DNA from: Dipteronia dyeriana
Lineage: Eukaryota > Streptophyta > Magnoliopsida > Sapindales > Sapindaceae
NCBI GenBank assembly: GCA_032871835.1
Contig: CM065300.1
Location: 2,361,768 to 2,425,767 of the forward strand
Length of the DNA: 64,000 nt
Direction: 5' to 3'
Positions 36,637-46,684 of the stretch are shown piece after piece. The notes beneath the pieces were generated by a model, which did no database searches, was not told the origin of the DNA, and worked only from the letters and a program-made list of their open reading frames with translations. How positions within the stretch are numbered: the stretch's first letter is position 1; every line of letters starts with the position of its first letter. The position numbers and the translations under genes were made by a program.

Positions 36637-37834
36637 TGAAATTCTGTCAATGTGAATAGTAGGAATTGAATCATTTAAAATGAAATGATTTCATGGGTTT
36701 CAGGTTTACAGATTCGATCAAGACAACTTAAGATGGCTCAAAAATGAATATTGCTTTTTTCATGTGATATGCAACTTTTTCGAGAGTGGAAAATTTGGCT
36801 GTGATTTTTATATCATTTTTTCTGTTGTTGACTTTTTTAGGGTTTCTACGTGATCTACGGCTCCGATTTGCATGTTAGCTGTAAGTTACTGTAATGGCGG
36901 CATTTGATAATTGCCACCGTACGACGTCGTTTAGAGGAATGATATATATTTGAAGAACTCATTGTAACATACCCACCAGGACCTATTTCTAGTTGTCTCA
37001 ACTTGTTTTACAGTTCGTAACAGGGTCTAGCAATGGAATTTCTGAGTTATATACAACAATTGATTCGAAATATATCAGCTTAAACTTTCGAATTCGAAAA
37101 ACTTCAACTTGTTTAACTATATCTCGAGCCAAAGTTTCCCCGGTGTTGGGTAATGCAGGAAATCAGCTCTATCACAAGATATTCACAAGTTGTGCATACA
37201 TATATATGGTAACAAGGTAGTCAAATGTGATTGTGAAGTGTAAACACTTCTTCTTTTCAATGAAATGCTTGAATGAACTAAAGCTATCTGTCAAGCAGCT
37301 GCATCTGGAAAACAGATTTTCGAACCAGGAAGATAAAGAGAATATGAAGTTGTATCAGAAGATATCAAAGAATGTAATCTTTTATTGATATAATCATATG
37401 GTTCTTTATTTTCAATCACTATATGTTATATATGGAACTGAATCACGTTTGGTATCGTTTTTAAAATCATGTTCTTGAAAACCATTATTAAAATGGAAAT
37501 CATGTTTTTAAAATGATGTTTTTAAAAATATAATGTGTTTGATATTGTTTTTTAAAAGTAGTTCTCTAACACGGAAAATGATGTAAAAATGTTTGGTTAT
37601 TGTTTTTATGGTTAATAGTAGCAATCTCTCTGAACTTACAGTGCAATTGCATAGTATCACATGATTTGTTTTTTTTTGACATTAACCCTACTGAACTTTT
37701 ATAAATTTGTAAAATCTGATGGATTATTAACTTCCGTCTGATTTTTATCACGTGATCGGCACGTGCATCCTGATTTAGGGGTAAATTTTTAATTTAGTAA
37801 TAAATATTTATAGTAACAAAAAAAAAACAGCCGA
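36637..37834. other. Intergenic DNA with no supported gene
   Basis: The first 300 bases would be the promoter of the F-box fragment. The rest is AT-rich with short chance frames only. A CACGTTTGGTATCGTTTTTAAAA string at 37446 looks like a MITE end, but no partner was found. Confidence 0.4.
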
Positions 37835-38670
37835 TCAAACACAAAACGTATCTTTATAAGACACAAAACGTACTCTGTCAGGACAAATGCAAAAGAAACT
37901 CTCGTCCGTACCATTACTAAATCCACAAAATCCATTAGAAGCCTCGCATGTTTGGCACGCACCAATCGGCGTCCGCCACGTCAACTTAAATCCCTCCGAC
38001 AAGGCTCTACTTACCGGAATACCTACATCACCGTCACCTTCAACGTCAACGTCAATGGCATTTTCATTAACCAGTAAAGTCGAGTTTCGCAGTATTGTTT
38101 CCAATCAAACTCTGGGATTTTCGGGTCCCAAAAAACGTACGATCGTTGTGAACCGGAACGGAGACAAGTTATGTCCGGAAGGAAGGCGGGAACAGGGCTG
38201 CAGTTGTAGAAGAAACGCAGCGTTTTGTTGTGTAAAGTGAAGTTGAATAATAACTTATGATTAGAAGATAAAATATCTGTCAGTGAAAAGAGATCATTGT
38301 GTAATATTTTTGGACAACTACCTGGAGCTTCTTGTGTTGTTTGATCATCAGAATATGAGATGGTGAGAGAGTTTTCTGAGTAGTTTATTGTTTTGACATG
38401 GACGAGATGGTTTGAGAGGTTGAGGACTGGTTTGCTTTGGCCATTGATGCATGAGAGGTTCGGGCTATTGTAGCCGCAGTGCTGGTGAGTTTGGTGGGTC
38501 TGCTGGTACTGCCAGAATGGGTAGGTGATGATGGTGCTGCCGTTGCCGCAGTCGAAAGATGGGCAGATGTTGGTGGGTGGTTGTGCGATGCTGCCGTAGA
38601 TGGTGGTGGTGGTGGTGAATATGAAGATTGAGAGGAGAAATGGGATCAGATTGTGAGATAGAGATATCAT
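37835..38670 (-). pseudogene. GUB_WAK_bind / WAK_assoc ectodomain gene, frameshifted, no kinase
   Basis: It starts with a signal peptide (MISLSHNLIPFLLSIFIFTT, then IYGSIAQ). The N-terminal cell-wall-binding module follows: ICPSFDCGNGSTIITYPFW, HQHCGYNSPNLSC, FNFTLHNKTLRFFYNC. Near 38100 the frame must shift (frame 1 ...FDWKQYCETRL; frame 2 ...LVNENAIDVDVEGDG) to reach the WAK_assoc part: GFKLTWRTP, CQTCEASNGFCGFSN and FFCICPD. The protein then ends RVRFVSYKDTFCV. Family members of the LRK10L type normally continue to a transmembrane helix and kinase. None is seen downstream. A possible donor, GTACGT, follows CPDR. The frameshift could also be a sequence error. Confidence 0.7.
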
Positions 38671-38901
38671 ATTGACTATGATTATTAGTGATCGAGTGAG
38701 AAATTGTGTTGTTTACAAGTTTATTTAATCATAATCATGCAAAAGTTCGGTAAGTTTTTCACTAAATTAATTTATATATGTTTTGCTTACAGTGTGAACA
38801 ACCAATTACATTATAGTCATATATAGGTCATATTATGTGTTACTTTGAGTGTAAACAACTAAATATATTGAAGGTGATCTCTTTAATAATATTGTTGGAT
38901 C

Positions 38902-39725
38902 CAGGGGCAGAGCCCTTCAAGGGCTAGGATGGGCTGTAGCCCATCCAAGTTTTTTTTTTAAATATTTTAAGTTTGTTTTATTAATCAAAATTTGATTTAT
39001 AGCGTTAAACTTATTAAAACTCAATAAATAAAATTATAAAAAATATTTAAAATTTATGTTCAACTAGTCAATAAACTTTGTTAAAATAGATCGCTTTAAA
39101 TGAAAAATAATAAAATAATAAAATAATATAAAATAAACTCTTATTATTTCAGCAATCATCATTCGATGGATTCCCAAACCCTTCACATTTATATTTTTTC
39201 ATTTTCCTAAATCTCAAACTCTGACTTCTCTGAGTCCTCTCTTATCTTAAATCTCTCAATTTGAAAATAAATTCCCTTAGTTTTAATCTTTTTTTTTATT
39301 TACTTAGAATGAATTTGATTTTAGGTTTTGCATTTTACGATTGTTATTTAATTATTGTATTTTATTATTGAGATTTAGGTTTTGTATATTAATGTGTCTT
39401 CTTATGGGATAACAAAGTTAGGGAAGAGAAGAAAATTTTTACGAAAACTAAGGTTTATTTATTTATTTATTTATTTATTTTTTATTTTTGAAATAACTAA
39501 GTTTTATTTTACTTGGGGGGATTTGAAAAGAAAATTATATATAGAAATTTTTTATTGTGTGTTACCATTATGTATATCCTTGATGTTTTTTTTATTATGA
39601 AATATGAATTTTCTCCCGTATCGTTTTGATTTGATTATTACGAAGAATTTTTTTATGATTTTTAAATAAGAAAAAAAAAATATTAGATTAGCCTACCCTA
39701 AAAAAAAATTCCAGCTACGCCCCTG
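38902..39725. mobile_element. hAT-superfamily non-autonomous element, 824 bp
   Basis: A perfect 8-bp target duplication GTTGGATC lies at 38894-38901 and 39726-39733. The left end CAGGGGCAGAGC pairs with the inverted right end CAGGGGCGTAGC. The interior is AT-rich without transposase similarity. The termini resemble those of Tip100-like hAT elements. Confidence 0.88.
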
Positions 39726-39733
39726 GTTGGATC

Positions 39734-41461
39734 CAATCATATCCATTTTTTTTGGCAGAAGAATTTATAATTATTAATCTTCAGGAATAAATAATTTGAA
39801 GGGAACTGTGATGAACTACTAAACTATGCCGTCCAACTTTGGTGGTTGTTACACATGAATTAAATTACTAGTAAATGTCAAAACTGAAGTCAACGGAGTA
39901 AATAAACAGATCACACGATAATAACATTTTTTGATAATATTTGGTAATTACTTTCTAGATACCTAGAGTGATGATTGATGTATATACAGATCATAGATAC
40001 ACGTATACTTCAATTTCAATATAAATAACAAAAAATAGTTAAATACCGATTATAATAGCATTGCTGTTGATGAAGAAAGGTCCAACCAACAATAAATCAC
40101 TCGCATGGAACATTATGATATATATGGTGATACATTATGATACGATAAACTCTCCCATATATATATATATATATATATTTTTTTGAACACAATATAATTC
40201 TATTCGATGTAATAGTAATTAGTTTAAATGCAACAAGATCATACCACCAGATCCAATAATTATATATATATATATATTTAAATTAGTACGTATAAATATA
40301 AAGATTTGATAAGTGTTTTGAATCAACATATGTAAATCTAATAATCATTATTCAACGTACCGATGATATTATATCAATATATACTTATTTTTTTATATAT
40401 ATACCTATATAATTTTTTATTTATTTTTGAAACATATACCTATATAATTATATATAAATATAAACCGGTTCAAATGCAACGAGATTACCCCACCAGATCC
40501 AATAACTAAAAATATAAAAGTAACCATAAAAATGCGTGCAATTACCACCCAGAGGCCAGAGGCAGCAGCTAGCTACAGTTATGCATATATGGTTCTCTTT
40601 TGGGAGAAAAAAAAAAAACATTTAAAATTGTAAATGCATAGGCGCATAGCCCAGCAGCAGCACCAGCAAATCAGCAATTGTCGGTTCTTAGAGAACCCAA
40701 AATGTCTCTTAGCCGCCGCATTTACTAATTAACTTGCCTGATTTTACAAAACGACACCGCACTGTACAGGAGGCTCCCTAGCTAGCTAATAGCTATATTT
40801 CCATATTCATGCCTCCCAGAATTAGAACCTCACTCACTGCTCCATCGAAATGACTAAACCTCTAAGTTAATTTCTTCGAATTTACCATTCAGCCCTTAAA
40901 ACTTTCAAGAAAATTCCAATAAAAATGTGAAAGCTTATCGTTTTTGGCTGGGACATTTAAGTCTTTTAGCCGACAATACTGCATAGTAGTATAGTACTGC
41001 CATGTCGACGTCGTACGGTTTCCGGTCGGGAAAGCGGTGTTGGGGAGCGTGAAGTCAACACCACTTTGCATGCGCGTCACCGGTTTCGATACCGGCTGTT
41101 GCAGCTGGTCATATCTGCTGTAGCAGATCAGATGGTATACGTGCACGTGATACGGCACGTGGCGTTCTATTCTTCTCAGTTATCACAATCATGGCATTTT
41201 AATGCATAAGAAAATATAGGGCGTGTCTTAGGTTCAAAGATTGAGACTCTGCGGTTAAAAAAAAAAAACGTTAATGCAGCACATCGTTTCCTTATATTAA
41301 CAGAGGTGAAATCAAATTTTAAATTTAATTAAAATTTGAGGATCAAACGTTAAAATTTTCGTTTTATAATAAACAAACAAACAAAGAATTTAGATTAATT
41401 ACGAGGATTAATAGAAATTTTTTCAAGAGACTTCAAGGCCAAGGCCATGCCGAGTTTATCG
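39734..41461. other. Intergenic DNA with a GC-richer island
   Basis: The first 800 bases are TA-rich with microsatellites at 40157-40180 and 40260-40276 and a direct repeat of about 38 bases (CCACCAGATCCAATAA at about 40243 and 40486). At 40980-41165 the DNA becomes GC-richer and holds two CACGTG hexamers 12 bases apart. No coding frame is convincing. Confidence 0.5.
41144..41161. promoter_or_regulatory. Pair of CACGTG (G-box) motifs
   Basis: CACGTG occurs at 41144-41149 and 41156-41161, the second within GGCACGTGGC, a strong G-box/ABRE context. bZIP and bHLH factors bind such palindromes. The nearest gene start is more than 3 kb away, so the target is unknown. Confidence 0.35.
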
Positions 41462-41720
41462 TTGTGATATCTATAGATCTCCTATACCCTTGATAAAAAA
41501 CTTCATTATAATGACACTTCAATAGAATACGACTACAAAAAAATTATCACTTGTGATTGAATTGCACCATATGATGCGACTTTAATAAATATCCTTGTGA
41601 TATCTATAGATCTCCTATACCTTTAATAAAAAACTTTGACACTTCAATACAATACGACTACAAAAAATTATTGTCACTTGTTATTGAATTGCATCATATG
41701 ATGCGACTTTAATAAATATC
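41462..41720 (+). repeat. Tandem duplication of about 129 bp
   Basis: Two adjacent copies share TTGTGATATCTATAGATCTC, GACACTTCAAT, AATACGACTACAAAAAA and CATATGATGCGACTTTAAT. The second copy starts near 41592 and has an 11-base deletion. Confidence 0.85.
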
Positions 41721-42480
41721 GGTGTACCATTTGATAGTGCAACTGCTGCACCGGAATTTCTTCAACCGGAAAGACTCTTTTACATAATAAGAATTTGGAT
41801 TCTTTACCGATTTAATATTTGTTATGATTTTACATAATATTTATAACACATAAATATTATAATAATTATATGGTAACTATACGATTGATTTCTACAACTA
41901 TTCTATCAACAATCAATAATATATTTTAAAAATATATATAAAAAAAGGGATCCAAATTCATATTGTAATCATCTTTAAACTTATATAGTTAATTATTTAT
42001 CTACGGAAACCCTAGCTAGGGTTATCCATAGACTGCAAATCAATAAAGTTCTTTCACGTCCATGTATGTATATTTGTGCCGATCAAAATCGGAAATACTC
42101 AGAAACCAAATGGAATATATTAAAAAAAATTACCAACCTAGCTAGTTCTCTGATCTCTCATAAATCATAACCGCTCACATGTCGACCACAAAAGTCGTCA
42201 TGTAAACGGATCAGCGTCAGAAACTAGACACATGCATGCATGCATGTTGAAAATAAACAGAAACTGCTAATTTAATTGATAGCATTAGAGAGAAACCGAT
42301 GATTCTGATCAGTTTTCTATTTATTGGACAACACATGCTTATGTTTTTCTAAATCAAGTAAAATATGGAAAAATAAATAAATAAAGCTCTTAACAGTTCA
42401 ACAACGACTAATACTGACTTTTTACTGTTTTGATCATCTTCAAAATCCATTGAATTAATGGATGATGACTTGGGTTGCTT

Positions 42481-42527
<47 letters not shown>

Positions 42528-43703
42528 CCGGAGAAAAGTTTTGTTTTCACACACCTTGTTAGTGAAACTTCACGAGGCCTCAAAAGTGAAAATGTACCCA
42601 TGCCTCTCTCACTCGTGCACACCTTAATTTTTGTGATTTGTGAATGCAAATGATATCATAATTAAACTCATGAATTATGTTTTGAGAAAATTATTTCGGG
42701 CCTGTATCTGCCTCACTGGATCCATACACATCTTACCCCGGATTGATTTTTTTACACCTCCGCATTTGTGATACGTGTTTGAATCTTATCTTGCTTACAA
42801 AAGAATTGAACTACTGGTAGTTTTTTTTAATCAATCCAACTATAATCAAGTTTATTAGTATTTGATTGTGAGTTGTGACCACTGAGGCCTTTTTGTATTG
42901 GAAGCTGATAACACTATGAATTAGGAGTTTGCTGGGACCTAATTAGAATATTATGATCTAAAATATAAGAGATATATAAATCGTTACAGTTTGCAATTTT
43001 ATGTCCAAAAGTGAGATTATTAAACTTTGGTTTGTTAGTAATTTTAAAATGAGTTTAAGTTATATATATGTGAGGCCATATTGTGCATGACTCGTGATAA
43101 AAAATTGATGATCATATATCAAAAAGTTAATTGGTGCAAGGTCTAAAAATATATATACAGATACAATTACACAAAGATACCATCAATACACAATATATAA
43201 CACATAGGTCAATGAATCAATTAGGTTGATTTTTTTTTATCCATTGGATATACAAAAAGAGAGAACTTGTATAAAACGTTCATGTGGGTGTTTCTTTCTC
43301 TGAAATCAGAATGGGTCTAACAAGTAGTAGGCTTCGAAACAAATGGAAAAAAGTCACATTCTTTGAAAGGGATATATACTATATAGGAAGCTAGCTAGTA
43401 CACCTAAAAAGTTAATTTCCTGTTATAGGTAGGTTCTATTCAGGCCCTCAGATGAGTACTCATGCATGGACTCTTTTGTCCTTTCAAACTCTGAAGAAGA
43501 AGATATGCTGCAGATTGATTCAGTGTATGGTCTAGACTAGAGAAGTGAAGACAGATTAAAAGTTGAAACTATGGAGAAAAAACAGGTACTTTGAACGTGT
43601 ACGTGCTTGAACAATGGAAGAGGAAAAAAAAATACTTTTTGACCAAAAAAGATTAATGGGTAATCGGTACTTTTGATTCTGAAATGTATCAAGTTCAACA
43701 GCA

Positions 43704-43741
<38 letters not shown>

Positions 43742-44715
43742 CTGCATGTATATATATGCAGCAGCAAACGATATTATTGATGTACAACACGAAACTGATG
43801 TTACAACACACTCGGTTACTTTTTTCTATCACATGTTTGTTTTCACTTCAAATATTTAACATTGATATAGATTCTGATTTATTTTGCAAGTCATGGATAG
43901 ATATTTCACACAAAAAATGTTAATTTTTGTGTGTATATATATATAAGAAATGTACGTCTATATTAATATATTAGGCCAGATTTACCAAGGTTTTTTACAA
44001 TTTTTTAATGTGTTTAAAATATCGTGATAGGAGTTTAATAAATTTAAAAAGTTTTTGGTTGTCGTTTCGTTTGTACATTTTTTCTATCATTTCTATTGTC
44101 ATTTAGACACAATAAATTGTAAGTGGCCATGATTAATCACGAAATGGGTTTGAAATAAGTGACTTATTTTTTCATCATGTAATTAGTTTATAACTTAGAA
44201 GAAATTAGTACATCAACCAGACAAGAGATACCTAAGTAAACTAACAGGTCATGACAGTTCTCAAAATTTAATTTGTACAAGTAAAAGGAATATTTTTTTT
44301 TTTAAAAAAAAACTACTGTACATACAAAGTTGATAAATTAAATCACCTTTTGTCCATTTGAGCATTAAATGGCTGCTGCTGTCTTTCATTTGTCCTTCAT
44401 AAAAAAAAAAATTAAAAAGAAAAACAAAATTGGCCATGAATTGAAGCATGGAGCAACTAGCAAGGACTCAGTAGAAGACTGTTGAAACTTGAAATAACTC
44501 AAACAGCTCAACTGCACATAAGTAGGACCACCAACAAGCCCACAAAAATCCTCAAATCTCTCCAAAACTTCATTTCCTCTCTCACTCCTGATCCAATTCC
44601 AACCTGTGGTTTTGACAGAGCTATCCAAAAAACACCATGAACAGCCAAAGCTAAACTGCCCAATTTTCTCAGACTCAATTTTTGATAAATCATATCTTTA
44701 CTTTTGTCAATCATC
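41721..44715. other. Intergenic DNA upstream of the TPD1-like gene
   Basis: AT-rich with TA microsatellites at 42485-42525 and 43706-43738. No gene was seen. The last few hundred bases should hold the TPD1-like promoter; no clear TATA box was chosen. Confidence 0.45.
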
Positions 44716-45416
44716 ATGATCATGATGAAGTACTACTCTTGTCGTTTTTGCTTGTTCTTGCTCACCATCATTATTGTTTTTTGCAATCTTGGAAGACTTT
44801 CAGGTACATACATACACACAACACACGCATTTATATTTCAGACAACCAAACAACCCCTTCTCTTGTTTTTTGTCTTTGTTATGCTAAGCTCTGTTTTGTT
44901 TTCTATTAGAATCTGTAAAAGAATTTGCAGGACCTCCAGACAAGTTCATGAAAGACAAAATCCACAAAATCCAAACAGAAAAACCGTTCTTCTACAACAG
45001 AAAGCTCTTGGTACATGGTAAATACTGTTTTTTTTTTTTTCCATTTTCTCTCTCTCATATATTTTTGTTCTGTTTCACTCAAATTGAGATTCTTCTTTAT
45101 GTAAATTTTAGGTGGTGGGTGTACAAATAGAGACATAAGCATATCACAAAGCAGAGATTCAACATCTGGGATTCCACAGTATATAGTCCAGATAGTGAAC
45201 ACTTGTGTTTCTGGTTGTGCTCCTTCACAGATTCATCTTCACTGTGCTTGGTTTGCTTCTGCAAGAATAGTCAACCCAAGAACCTTTAAGAGACTCTCTT
45301 ATGATGATTGTTTAGTCAATGGAGGGAAGCCATTGAAGACCAGTCAGATCATCAGATTCACTTACTCTAATTCCTTCATGTACCCCATCACATTCAAATC
45401 AGCCAAATTTTGCTAA
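44716..45416 (+). CDS. TPD1-like secreted cysteine-rich peptide, 3 exons, 166 aa
   Basis: TAPETUM DETERMINANT1 and its relatives are small secreted proteins. TPD1 is the ligand of the EMS1/EXS receptor kinase that specifies anther tapetum. Exons: 44716-44803, 44910-45017, 45112-45416, with GT-AG introns both after the first base of a codon. A hydrophobic signal peptide covers about residues 3-28. A basic linker follows (FYNRKLLVHG, with a dibasic RK). The C-terminal domain has the family signatures CTNRDISISQS, GIPQYIVQIVNTCVSGC, HLHCAWFASARIVNPRTFKR, YDDCLVNGGKPL and terminal FKSAKFC, with six cysteines in the expected pattern. Length matches the family (about 170 aa). Whether this is the TPD1 orthologue or a TDL1-type paralogue cannot be told. 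No lesions seen. Confidence 0.92.
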
Positions 45417-46684
45417 TAGCTAGTCTCTTTTTTTTTTTTTTTTCATCTATATGGAATCAGATTTTTTCTAGTCAAAAGTTTTACTGTCTCTTGTGGCCTG
45501 TGGGTGGCTCATTGTCTCTCCTCTCTCTCTCTCTCAACCCTTTTTTTGCTTTTCTTTTGCTTTTTAACTTGAATACCATTATACCACCTCTGACTTTTTG
45601 AGAGACATGTCGGGCCATTTTGTTTAGGATGATTGAAGCAAAGCCAGAGATACTGTCAGGAAAATTTTGCAGGTTTGGTTGTGGAGACCAGCAAAGAAAA
45701 TGACAAAAAAGCTTCAAGGCTCACTACTCGAGAACAGAAATTGAAGAGTAATGTGTGTTGAATAGAAACCAAGGTTTTAAAATTTTCAAAAACACTCTCT
45801 TTGGCTGTAGTGGATATCTATTTGGTATGTTTATCAGGTATCATCTACGTAATTGAGATAAAAAAACTGTAGATTCCTGTCGGATCCCGCGTTTGATATG
45901 TAGTGGATATTTGTTATGTATGTTTTATTAGGTTGGGAAATCCTGTACGTAATTGAGTTAAAACATCGGTAATTGCAGGATCCCGCACTTGATCGATTTT
46001 CTGAATCGCCAAAGGATTTGGGAGTGGAGAGGTTTTGAAATTTTTGTTTTGGCCTCTTTTTTTGTCATTTTAAGTAGGGAATGAACAAAGTGAACCAGAA
46101 ATGCATTTATTATGTAAACTTGTTTTGTAAATAGTTGGGGATGTAAAAAAATTTACTTTTGGTTTGAAGTGCTCTTTACCATAAATTCTTCTCATTCTGT
46201 TACATATATGCTTCTGGTTTCCTTCTTGTTTTCTTTTATTACCTAAGGAAGAAAAAGCATCTAGTTAAGTGGGACAGTTGTTGGTTGGTAGCTATTGTTT
46301 TGTATTCATGTATGTAAATGCACTTCACTATTCTTTATTGTTATTACTCAACTATGTTTAATTGAGTTGGCTGTACAATTTCTACTCATTTTATTTTAAG
46401 GGTTATAAAAAAACAAATGTAAGGAGATCCTTTCTTAGTTGTCAGAATAGTTATTTAGGTCGTACTTGTAGTGTTTGTTCTATTGGCAGGAGGTCTTGGA
46501 AAAATGAACGCAAGAACTATAATGTAAAGAGGATCAAATAGAGACAAGTACATATTTAGTCTAGAACATCAAGAAACCTGAAAAAAAATCCTAATAAATT
46601 GCTAGCTCTATCTGAATGGCCTATGTATGTGCAGCTTCTAAACTAACAAGCCTGGCAAATTGAAACAGCTTCATTGTGTCTGTC
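45417..46684. other. Convergent intergenic region
   Basis: Lies between the 3' ends of two convergent genes. A pyrimidine-rich run follows the TPD1-like stop. At 45806-45995 two diverged copies of a segment of about 95 bases occur in tandem (GTAGTGGATAT..., GTACGTAATTGAG, GGATCCCGC). No gene seen. Confidence 0.5.
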
